Assembly: GCA_030637455.1 (NCBI GenBank)
Contig: DAOWGL010000186.1
Location: 1 to 7,408, forward strand
From: Candidatus Nitrosopumilus sp.
Lineage (GTDB): Archaea > Thermoproteota > Nitrososphaeria > Nitrososphaerales > Nitrosopumilaceae
Reading direction: 5' to 3'
DNA: 7,408 nt
Part shown: piece after piece, positions 1 to 5,001 of the stretch
Numbering within the stretch: the stretch's first letter is position 1
Layout of the letters: each line of letters begins with the position of its first letter
Made by a program: the position numbers and the translations under genes
The notes under the pieces: model-generated
Databases searched by the model: none
Told to the model about the DNA's origin: nothing
The model's input: the letters and a program-made list of their open reading frames with translations, nothing else

Positions 1-533
1 ATTCCTTGAGCACTAGCATCTTCAACTAATGCTGCACAAATTGCACCACTTTGTGAAACAAGTGCAATTTTTCCAGACTTTGGTGTAACTTTGAGAAAAG
101 TAGAATTCATCATTGTCTTTGGATCAAGATTCATGACACCAAGACAGTTAGGTCCAATGATTTCCATTTTGTATTTTTTAGCGATATCTATGACTTGTTG
201 TTCTCGTTTTGCTCCTTCTTCATCAACTTCTTTGAAACCTGCGGTGATAATGATGACACCTTTGACTTTTTTCTTTCCACATTCTTCTAACACTGGTATA
301 ACCAATGTATTTTTGATAACAATAACTGCAAGATCAATTGATTTTGGAACATCTAAAACAGACTTGTATGCTTTTTTGTAAAAGACTGTATCTCTAGATG
401 GGCTAATTGGATAAACTATTCCTTTGAAACCATTCATAATATTTGATGTAATTGTGGCACCTACACTTCCTCTCTTATCAGATGCACCAATCACTGCAAT
501 TGATTTTGGTGATAAGATAACAGATTCTGCCAT
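1..533 (-). CDS. Acyl-CoA synthetase (NDP-forming), N-terminal part, truncated by window edge
   Basis: Reading leftward from the ATG at 533, 177 complete codons are open to the window edge, so only the N-terminus is present. Residues 12-25 form a CoA-binding Rossmann start (IAVIGASDKRGSVG). A GPNCLG motif lies at 127-132 and an SQSGA motif at 160-164. These are signatures of the succinyl-CoA synthetase alpha-like half of ADP-forming acyl-CoA synthetases. Family members of about 700 residues carry the catalytic His and the ATP-grasp half further on, outside this window. In Nitrosopumilus, enzymes of this family activate 3-hydroxypropionate and 4-hydroxybutyrate in carbon fixation (known biology). 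Which substrate this copy uses, or whether it is an acetate-CoA ligase, cannot be decided from the N-terminus. The ATG follows a TATA-like box by 23 nt, which suggests a leaderless transcript separate from the RNase H gene 63 bases upstream. Confidence 0.88.
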   Translation of the reverse strand, partial: MAESVILSPKSIAVIGASDKRGSVGATITSNIMNGFKGIVYPISPSRDTVFYKKAYKSVLDVPKSIDLAVIVIKNTLVIPVLEECGKKKVKGVIIITAGFKEVDEEGAKREQQVIDIAKKYKMEIIGPNCLGVMNLDPKTMMNSTFLKVTPKSGKIALVSQSGAICAALVEDASAQG

Positions 534-556
534 GATAAGTTGAATCTGAGATTTTG

Positions 557-565
557 TATAATAAA
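557..565 (-). promoter_or_regulatory. TATA-like box for the acyl-CoA synthetase gene
   Basis: On the minus strand this reads TTTATTATA and lies 23 nt before the ATG at 533. That is the distance expected if transcription begins at or just before the start codon. It sits in the 63-base gap after the RNase H stop codon, so the synthetase probably has its own transcript. Confidence 0.55.
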
Positions 566-596
566 GTTATTCTCGGAAATTTCTGATCTCTTATTT

Positions 597-953
597 TTAG
601 CTTCCCAGCATTTTTCCAGCCAAATTCTCTTTTCTGGGAACCCAAACAATGGATAAATTAGAAAATTTACCAATAATTCCCCATGCTTCTCTAGCCAGAT
701 TTCTTAATGCTTCATTATTTATTGCAAATTCATGATTTAGTTGGTTTACAGTATTTTTAGAATCACTGTGAATGATAATTTCTTCATCCGAATCAACATA
801 CTTGTTTAATGCAGAAATTATTGCCATATACTCTGCCTGATTATTAGTTAGATCAGGTTTTTTTTCATAAAATGATTCTCCTGTCTCTTTAACAAAATAA
901 CCATAACCGCTATTTGCTCCACCAGAACCATCAACATAAACACTAATTCCCAT
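597..953 (-). CDS. rnhA: RNase HI-like protein (RNase H fold)
   Basis: This 118-residue protein has the compact RNase H fold of archaeal and type-1 RNase HI relatives, which cut RNA in RNA-DNA hybrids such as primers and R-loops. Visible catalytic carboxylates are D8 in VDGSGG, E41 in NNQAEY and D64 in HSDS. The C-terminal WVPRKENLAGK segment (104-114) matches the family's VPR-x-x-N-x-A-D motif, except that the position normally holding the fourth carboxylate is Gly113. Three carboxylates are retained, so reduced or altered activity is possible; a non-catalytic role is less likely. The ATG is preceded by a GAGGTT Shine-Dalgarno sequence at 962-967, and the start overlaps the end of the upstream membrane-protein gene by 11 bases. 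This implies translational coupling. The family call is secure. The symbol is by fold only. Confidence 0.87.
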   Translation of the reverse strand: MGISVYVDGSGGANSGYGYFVKETGESFYEKKPDLTNNQAEYMAIISALNKYVDSDEEIIIHSDSKNTVNQLNHEFAINNEALRNLAREAWGIIGKFSNLSIVWVPRKENLAGKMLGS

Positions 954-1386
954 CTTTATACAACCTCGTTATTTTCACAGTTAGATTTAGTACTATCATG
1001 TAAATAATTGTAGAGATTCCTTGAGAGGCAATTGATGCCAAGTATGGATCGTAGTTTATAGTTAGAAAATAATATTGTAATGCCCATCTAGCTACAGTGT
1101 ATACAACTTCAGCAATTCCAAGTGAAGTAATCAATTTTTTTAAATCTTGTTTAAGTTTTGCAGTATCTGTCTTACCAGATTCTAATCGATATTTTTTTCG
1201 GTTATCTAGATAAAATAGGCTACTAAAAACTGAAAAATAAATTACATAATCTGCAATTGTAGTATATGTTGTGTTAAGAAGATCATCTTGGTCAGATAAA
1301 ATTTGAGCAATAACAGCTGAAATGATTATTGATGCAGCAAATGCTATGAGAACATTTTTGTTTAATTTTAGATATTCTTGTAACAC
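943..1386 (-). CDS. Four-helix membrane protein, unknown function
   Basis: I do not recognise this 147-residue protein. Hydrophobic stretches at about 11-30, 43-60, 85-107 and 115-137 predict four membrane helices. A charged loop rich in Lys, Arg and Asp lies between helices 2 and 3 (about 61-84). The size and four-helix plan are reminiscent of GtrA-type proteins, but no diagnostic motif is visible. Translation most likely begins at GTG 1386: an in-frame stop lies seven codons upstream, and the ATG at 1388 is in another frame and ends after six codons. A TTTATTT box sits 22 nt before this GTG. The gene overlaps the RNase HI start by 11 bases, so the two are co-expressed, although a functional link is not obvious. 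Confidence 0.75.
   Translation of the reverse strand: MLQEYLKLNKNVLIAFAASIIISAVIAQILSDQDDLLNTTYTTIADYVIYFSVFSSLFYLDNRKKYRLESGKTDTAKLKQDLKKLITSLGIAEVVYTVARWALQYYFLTINYDPYLASIASQGISTIIYMIVLNLTVKITRLYKDGN
962..967 (-). promoter_or_regulatory. Shine-Dalgarno site for the RNase HI gene
   Basis: The minus strand reads GAGGTT eight bases before the ATG at 953, inside the 3' end of the upstream coding region. It supports this start codon. It also marks the gene as internal to an operon, in contrast to the leaderless genes in the window. Confidence 0.55.
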
Positions 1387-1408
1387 ATAATTGATTCTTG
1401 GTTGTTAC

Positions 1409-1415
1409 AAATAAA
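1409..1415 (-). promoter_or_regulatory. Possible TATA-like box for the four-helix membrane protein
   Basis: The minus strand reads TTTATTT, 22 nt before the GTG at 1386. This matches the spacing seen at clearer promoters in the window. It lies in the 35-base gap after the preceding gene, so it could be an internal operon promoter. AT-rich sequence makes chance matches common. Confidence 0.35.
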
Positions 1416-1421
1416 CTAAGA

Positions 1422-1706
1422 TTAGTCCAAAGTAATTTTTAAAAATATTATCAATCCTGCAAGTTCTGCAATCCCTACTCCTAACATGTATGGGAATATT
1501 TCATGTGAGAAAATCTCCTCCATGGAAAAATAAGCTAATGCCCCAATCACATTATGCAAAAACAACATTCCTGCAACAACTATCATACCTAGTGGAAGCT
1601 GGGCTCTAGTCTTTCCATACATTTTTCCAAATATGCAGATTAGAATTCCAAGTATACCCATATTGGCAATTGAAACAATAGATAGTACTAGAGAAGTAGA
1701 TTCCAT
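1422..1706 (-). CDS. Small three-helix membrane protein next to a winged-helix regulator
   Basis: This 94-residue protein is almost entirely membrane-embedded, with predicted helices at about 6-26, 37-60 and 71-91. Polar residues inside the membrane include His51-Asn52 in helix 2 and Glu81 in helix 3. They could bind a ligand or metal, or contact a partner. The gene follows the winged-helix gene by only 25 bases, so the two are probably one operon. From memory, small membrane proteins of this size are paired with similar regulators in other archaea (haloarchaeal DUF7521-type genes), but I could not verify homology. A GAGGTG sequence lies 11 nt before the ATG, rather far for a standard Shine-Dalgarno site. 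An AAATAAAA stretch further upstream might act as a weak TATA box. Function is unknown. Confidence 0.78.
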   Translation of the reverse strand: MESTSLVLSIVSIANMGILGILICIFGKMYGKTRAQLPLGMIVVAGMLFLHNVIGALAYFSMEEIFSHEIFPYMLGVGIAELAGLIIFLKITLD

Positions 1707-1731
1707 TTAGTCTAAAACACCTCTAGAGCTT

Positions 1732-2034
1732 TTATTTACTTTTGTCCAATTTCCCTTCAATTTCTTCAAATGCATCCATATTGACTTCAAGATAGGTTGA
1801 GATAAAATAAGTCACATTGTATTTTTCACCAATTTTGGTGATCATGTTATTTTTTTCTAGTACTCGGATATGATGCTGAATTGCCTTGTAATCAAGACCC
1901 AATTCCTTTGCTAATTGATTTGTGTTAAATGGATTTTCCCTTAGTTTAGAAATTATTTTTAATCGATTTAATCCACCTCTAGAACCTGCAAATACAAACC
2001 ACAGGAGTCTTTTTGCATCAGGATCATTGGCCAT
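1732..2034 (-). CDS. Winged-helix DNA-binding regulator (ArsR-like)
   Basis: This is a 100-residue single-domain regulator. After an N-terminal helix (about 5-32), the helix-turn-helix occupies about 37-61: FNTNQLAKELGLD leads into the recognition helix YKAIQHHIRVLEKNN. A beta wing follows (about 64-78, ITKIGEKYNVTYFIS) and then an acidic C-terminal helix. This is the architecture of ArsR-like archaeal winged-helix proteins. There are no cysteines, so direct metal sensing through Cys is unlikely. It is the first gene of the leftward cluster and diverges from the radical SAM gene across an 85-base gap. It has its own TATA-like box 26 nt before the ATG. The co-transcribed three-helix membrane protein may be its target or its signal source; that is inference from adjacency. 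Confidence 0.88.
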   Translation of the reverse strand: MANDPDAKRLLWFVFAGSRGGLNRLKIISKLRENPFNTNQLAKELGLDYKAIQHHIRVLEKNNMITKIGEKYNVTYFISTYLEVNMDAFEEIEGKLDKSK

Positions 2035-2060
2035 AAGTTATGAAATTCCTTCTCATTTAC

Positions 2061-2068
2061 TACTAAAA
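2061..2068 (-). promoter_or_regulatory. TATA-like box for the winged-helix gene
   Basis: The minus strand reads TTTTAGTA, 26 nt before the ATG at 2034. This fits a leaderless or nearly leaderless transcript that would cover the leftward gene cluster. Confidence 0.5.
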
Positions 2069-2091
2069 GGTATTCTGTGATAAGTAGAAAG

Positions 2092-2100
2092 TATAAAAAA
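2092..2100 (+). promoter_or_regulatory. TATA box for the radical SAM gene
   Basis: The sequence TATAAAAAA ends 19 nt before the ATG at 2120, placing the predicted transcription start at about the start codon. No Shine-Dalgarno sequence is present in between. Together these suggest a leaderless mRNA. Confidence 0.6.
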
Positions 2101-2119
2101 CATAATCAGGCAAATTTGA

Positions 2120-3013
2120 ATGAACGAAAAAATGATGTTAAATTATGATGCACCTCTGTATAGACCACCATCAGAAGCTAGATCTTTGATTTTTCAAGTA
2201 ACATTAGGTTGTTCATTTAACGAATGTTCATTTTGTGATATGTATAGATCAAAAGAATATTCCGAAAGATCATGGGAAGATGTGAAAGCAGAAATTGACA
2301 TGATGGCAGGTTATCTACCAGATACAAAACGAGTATTCCTTGCAGATGGTGACGCACTAAATCTTGATTCAGAGTATATGATTAAAATTGTAAAGTACAT
2401 TAGAGAAAAATTTCAAAACATTGAAAGAATATCATGTTATGCAATGCCTATGAATATTTTAAAGAAAACATCTGAGGAGTTGAAGAAAATGAATGAAGCA
2501 GGTCTTGACATGTTTTATTTAGGAATTGAGAGTGGATCGGACATTGTTCTAAAAAAAGTAACCAAAGGAGCAATAGGTAAAACAATTATCAAATCAGTAA
2601 ACAAAGCAAAAGAAGCAGGATATGTAATGTCATGTATGGTAATTTTAGGACTTGGTGGAAAGAAATATTCTAAAGATCATATCAGAGGAACTGCTGAAGT
2701 GATTAGTGCTTGTTCACCTCATTATGTTGGTGCTTTAACTCTCTATCTAGAAAATGGAATCAAACAAGAATTTATCGACAAGTATGAAGGAGAGTTTACT
2801 AGGATTGATGATGATGAATCATTAGAAGAACTGTATGATTTGATAAATCAAATTGAGACCAAGGAAGAGATTGTTTTTAGAGTAAATCATGGGTCTAATG
2901 CATATACAGTAAAAGGAACATTTCCTCAAGACAAACAAGATATGTTAGATAAAGTAGAATGGATGAAACAGCATCCAGAAACTGTACGTCCAGAAGGGTT
3001 ACGTGGATTCTAA
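2120..3013 (+). CDS. Radical SAM enzyme, unassigned substrate
   Basis: This 297-residue cytoplasmic enzyme is predicted to bind a 4Fe-4S cluster and S-adenosylmethionine. The cluster motif is C31-x4-C36-x2-C39, followed by DMY. This CX4CX2C spacing is wider than the textbook CX3CX2C, but from memory it is usual in this subgroup. Further radical-SAM features are the FLADGDAL strand (about 73-80), the GIESGSD turn (about 135-141), and VILGLGG with a downstream His (about 174-189). The C-terminal RVNHGSNAY and ending RPEGLRGF are typical of this uncharacterised COG1032-like family. No B12-binding or auxiliary cluster domain is present. It stands alone, reading away from the winged-helix gene, and its stop codon overlaps that of the secreted protein on the other strand. 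Substrate is unknown; cofactor metabolism or tRNA/protein modification are possibilities only. Confidence 0.92.
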   Translation: MNEKMMLNYDAPLYRPPSEARSLIFQVTLGCSFNECSFCDMYRSKEYSERSWEDVKAEIDMMAGYLPDTKRVFLADGDALNLDSEYMIKIVKYIREKFQNIERISCYAMPMNILKKTSEELKKMNEAGLDMFYLGIESGSDIVLKKVTKGAIGKTIIKSVNKAKEAGYVMSCMVILGLGGKKYSKDHIRGTAEVISACSPHYVGALTLYLENGIKQEFIDKYEGEFTRIDDDESLEELYDLINQIETKEEIVFRVNHGSNAYTVKGTFPQDKQDMLDKVEWMKQHPETVRPEGLRGF

Positions 3014-3462
3014 ATTAGATTTTCTTGATACATGTATACTACTTTGAAGATTTTTACTGAATAATCACCATCAAAGATTTTGCTCGATACGCCATTTTCA
3101 GAATTTAAAACTCTAAACTTGTACTCGTAATCACCACTTGCACTCACATCAGTTTGAGCAAAATGAACAGCGTCATTTTCTTTAAAAATTTGAATTATTA
3201 CCGGATAACCTTCAACATGATTTGCAATATTTCCTTCAACAAATGCCCATGGTAATGAGTTTTCTTGAGGGGAATGGAAAAAGATAGTTGATTTTTCAAG
3301 ACCTATCACTCCAGTTAATGGAGTAATTTCAGTTTGAGATTCATGTGTATGACCATTGATTAGAACTTGACCAGAGTGAGGATGTGCAAACACAGACTCG
3401 ACTGAAAATGATAAAACTAAAGTCAAAGCTAGAATACTTGAAAATAAAATTATTTTGTTCAT
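3010..3462 (-). CDS. Secreted His-rich protein with candidate N-terminal metal site
   Basis: This 150-residue protein begins with a clear signal peptide: Lys3, a hydrophobic core at 4-20, and a likely cleavage site after VFA at 24-26. The mature chain would start His27-Pro-His29, with another His pair at 38 and 40 in GHTHE. The rest looks like an extracytoplasmic beta-sandwich, with a strand-rich region from about 86 to the end that contains GDYEYKFRV and FDGDYSVKIFKVV. From memory, similar domains recur in secreted proteins of ammonia-oxidising archaea; the function is not known. An N-terminal His plus nearby His residues is the layout of copper sites in CopC and AmoB/PmoB, so copper binding is a reasonable hypothesis. 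It lies 40 bases after a small acidic protein gene and has a weak TATA-like box of its own. Confidence 0.85.
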   Translation of the reverse strand: MNKIILFSSILALTLVLSFSVESVFAHPHSGQVLINGHTHESQTEITPLTGVIGLEKSTIFFHSPQENSLPWAFVEGNIANHVEGYPVIIQIFKENDAVHFAQTDVSASGDYEYKFRVLNSENGVSSKIFDGDYSVKIFKVVYMYQENLI

Positions 3463-3482
3463 ATCGAAATCATGCAGTATAG

Positions 3483-3490
3483 TAGTTTAA
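3483..3490 (-). promoter_or_regulatory. Possible TATA-like box for the secreted protein
   Basis: The minus strand reads TTAAACTA, 20 nt before the ATG at 3462, in the 40-base gap after the small acidic protein gene. It could give the secreted protein its own leaderless transcript. Confidence 0.35.
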
Positions 3491-3502
3491 GAATTTTTCA
3501 AA

Positions 3503-3754
3503 CTATAGATCATCAATTATAGATTTAAGATGTTCTGGAAGATCGGGTAATTCGGTATGGCTTTCATTATTTTGGAGGTTTTCAGGACCTATTCTTCTAA
3601 CTCGTTGTGTTCCAAGAAGAGTATCAATATTTCTTTGAATATCTTTTTCAGATAAGATTGTCTTTAATTTTTCAAAGATTGTTTCTTCATTTTCATATTT
3701 TTTTATCCCATATTGAACAAGAATAGTTTTTTCTTCAGAGGAAAATTCAGACAT
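3503..3754 (-). CDS. Small acidic cytoplasmic protein, unknown function
   Basis: I do not recognise this 83-residue protein. It has no signal peptide, no membrane segment and no cysteine. It appears mostly helical up to about residue 48. A basic turn QRVRRIG follows (50-56), and the tail is acidic and Pro/Asn-rich, ending in a short helix. The helix-helix-basic strand pattern faintly resembles a degenerate winged helix, which would make it a possible small regulator; this is weak. It is transcribed away from the CPAC membrane protein across a 57-base gap holding one TATA-like sequence and a near-perfect inverted repeat. It precedes the secreted His-rich gene by 40 bases. The divergent arrangement suggests it may regulate, or be co-regulated with, the plus-strand pair. 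Confidence 0.68.
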   Translation of the reverse strand: MSEFSSEEKTILVQYGIKKYENEETIFEKLKTILSEKDIQRNIDTLLGTQRVRRIGPENLQNNESHTELPDLPEHLKSIIDDL

Positions 3755-3777
3755 ATTTTGAAGTAGTAAATTATGGG

Positions 3778-3784
3778 TAATAAT
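3778..3784. promoter_or_regulatory. TATA-like element shared by two divergent genes
   Basis: The sequence TAATAAT (ATTATTA on the other strand) is 27 nt before the plus-strand ATG at 3812 and 23 nt before the minus-strand ATG at 3754. No better TATA match exists in the 57-base gap for either gene. One near-symmetric element may therefore serve both directions, with both transcripts leaderless. Confidence 0.42.
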
Positions 3785-3800
3785 CTTTGGTTAATCAAAG
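3785..3800. promoter_or_regulatory. Operator-like inverted repeat in the divergent promoter
   Basis: The 16-base sequence CTTTGGTTAATCAAAG is a dyad with only one mismatched pair: CTTTG, one mismatch, TTAA, CAAAG. It abuts the shared TATA-like element and ends 11 bases before the ATG at 3812. A bound protein would therefore cover the predicted start site of the plus-strand pair. Confidence 0.42.
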
Positions 3801-3811
3801 ATAGTTAAAAT

Positions 3812-4327
3812 ATGATGAATTGTGAATTGACTTACTTGACAAGTAAATTACAATTAATTTCAAATGTACTAACAACAAAAAGATACGCAAGTATTGCAAT
3901 AATTAGTGGTACCGGATTAGGAATAATCTATTATTTTTTAACAATGTCAATGTTACCTTCTCATTTGAGCACTACAATGGAAATAATGCCTTTTTACATT
4001 ATTACATCAGTAGGATTAACCATTACAATTTCAGTTTTAGCTGGAATCAATTTTGCCATGATGGCATTTAAGATAAAGAGGATGAAAATGATGAATTCTG
4101 TTAAATCAAATTCCTCAGCAGTTTTGGGAGGAGCATTTGCAGCATTTACTCCAGGATGTCCTGCATGTACAGCCCCTCTAGCTGTAATTTTAGGTGCAGT
4201 TGGAGGATTGTCACTATTTCCAATGCAAGGATTAGAATTAAAATTCATTTCAGTAGGAGTTTTGATTTTCTCAATTTGGTGGATTGCTAGAGGATTACAA
4301 AGTAAAAGTTGTTGTAAAATAGGATAG
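3812..4327 (+). CDS. Membrane protein with intramembrane CPAC motif
   Basis: This 171-residue protein has about four predicted membrane helices (roughly 26-46, 58-86, 103-133 and 144-160). The third contains TPGCPACTAPL, with Cys116 and Cys119 spaced as in thioredoxin-like or metal-transfer sites. A second Cys pair (Cys167-Cys168) lies at the C-terminus after KS, and a single Cys4 is near the N-terminus. Paired cysteines in a helix beside prolines, plus a terminal CC, resemble mercury or copper transfer proteins and membrane thiol relays such as MerT or DsbD/CcdA. Overall similarity to any of these is not evident. It is followed after 3 bases by a 54-residue CPHC protein, so the two are one operon. 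A second ATG at 3815 is an alternative start. Function is unknown; metal handling or disulfide exchange is inference. Confidence 0.82.
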   Translation: MMNCELTYLTSKLQLISNVLTTKRYASIAIISGTGLGIIYYFLTMSMLPSHLSTTMEIMPFYIITSVGLTITISVLAGINFAMMAFKIKRMKMMNSVKSNSSAVLGGAFAAFTPGCPACTAPLAVILGAVGGLSLFPMQGLELKFISVGVLIFSIWWIARGLQSKSCCKIG

Positions 4328-4330
4328 AAC

Positions 4331-4495
4331 ATGACAGAATCAAATCATAATGGAGAAAAATGGTGTCCTCATTGCAAACTTCAAGATTTTTCAATAAATA
4401 TTGGTAATTGTAATGGACAGCCAGGCCAATATGTTAACGCCCTAGTTGATCAAAAAACAAAAGAACGTACAGCCTTGATGAATCCTACAAATTAA
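4331..4495 (+). CDS. 54-residue WCPHC protein downstream of the CPAC membrane protein
   Basis: This small gene runs from the ATG at 4331 to the TAA ending at 4495. Residues 11-15 read WCPHC, giving a CXXC pair (Cys12, Cys15), and a third cysteine, Cys27, lies in GNCNG. This could be a small zinc-ribbon-like or redox-active protein. A fourth Cys is absent, so a full zinc ribbon would need His6, His14 or a dimer. It starts 3 bases after the stop of the CPAC membrane protein, and AGGA at 4321-4324 sits six bases before the ATG as a plausible ribosome-binding site. The tight spacing argues that it is real and acts with that membrane protein, for example as its cytoplasmic metal or thiol partner. 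There is no signal peptide or membrane helix. I do not recognise a named family. Confidence 0.72.
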   Translation: MTESNHNGEKWCPHCKLQDFSINIGNCNGQPGQYVNALVDQKTKERTALMNPTN

Positions 4496-4508
4496 TTCTT
4501 GATTTTAA

Positions 4509-4904
4509 TTAGAATCCCTGAAATTCAGACCACTGTTTTCCTAACTTGTCAATAATTTTCCAACCGAGTCTATCGATGTTAACACCGGGTTCTGCAATTA
4601 CCATTATAACGTATTTTCCAATAGGAAAACTCATGATAACTACTTCTTCTCGTCTAGAAGCAGAATATTTCACCCTACCCAAATTAGCATCAAATCCAGT
4701 TCTATTTGCAACTCTGTGTACTAACTCTTGAAACATTTGTCGTCGTCTTGAATCACTTTCAAGAGGGATTATTCCACTCTTGAATTGACCTGTAATTAAT
4801 TCGCCAGTACTATCAATTAAGCCACAAAATCTGATTTCAGGTTCAAGTAAAATGTCTTTTATTTTATTTGTAATATCTTCAATTGGGAATTCTTTCTCAG
4901 ACAT
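4509..4904 (-). CDS. DUF6659-like small protein
   Basis: This 131-residue cytoplasmic protein matches, from memory, a thaumarchaeal family of unknown function (DUF6659). Recognisable features are RFCGLIDSTGELITG (25-39), the LESDSRRRQMFQELV helix (48-62), the VKYSASRREEVVIMSFPIG block (78-96) and VIAEPG (102-107). The alternating strand-helix-strand layout suggests a roadblock/profilin-like fold, but that is inference. Such proteins occur in many paralogous copies in ammonia-oxidising archaea, and a signalling or regulatory scaffold role has been guessed but not shown. The gene stands alone between the converging CPHC gene, 13 bases away, and cbtA upstream. It has a good TATA-like box 22 nt before the ATG and no Shine-Dalgarno sequence, so its mRNA is probably leaderless. 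Confidence 0.85.
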   Translation of the reverse strand: MSEKEFPIEDITNKIKDILLEPEIRFCGLIDSTGELITGQFKSGIIPLESDSRRRQMFQELVHRVANRTGFDANLGRVKYSASRREEVVIMSFPIGKYVIMVIAEPGVNIDRLGWKIIDKLGKQWSEFQGF

Positions 4905-4926
4905 CTACAATTCATTCTGTTTCATA

Positions 4927-4934
4927 ATATTTAA
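4927..4934 (-). promoter_or_regulatory. TATA-like box for the DUF6659-like gene
   Basis: The minus strand reads TTAAATAT, 22 nt before the ATG at 4904, close to the archaeal TATA consensus. The rest of the 97-base gap (4905-5001) holds no gene. A small GC-rich CCC-ACG-GGG patch at 4957-4965 is the only other feature seen. Confidence 0.55.
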
Positions 4935-5001
4935 TCAAAATAAGGTGTAAAATTGGCCCACGGGGATTTACCTACCAAATTGGGATTAAATGAACGCAGA
5001 T

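Noticed and set aside
91..381. Plus-strand open frame of 96 codons at the left end
   Set aside because: It lies opposite the acyl-CoA synthetase, whose Rossmann and GPN/SQSGA motifs establish the coding strand.
3994..4332. Minus-strand open frame of 112 codons opposite the CPAC membrane protein
   Set aside because: It is antisense to a protein with clear membrane helices and cysteine motifs. Its own translation is Pro/Ala/Asn-rich and lacks any recognisable domain or promoter.
4951..4981. AATTGG and CCAAATT flanking a GC-rich patch, as a riboswitch or small RNA between cbtA and the DUF6659-like gene
   Set aside because: The arms do not pair perfectly, the element lies downstream of cbtA rather than in a leader, and no known cobalamin riboswitch box is visible.
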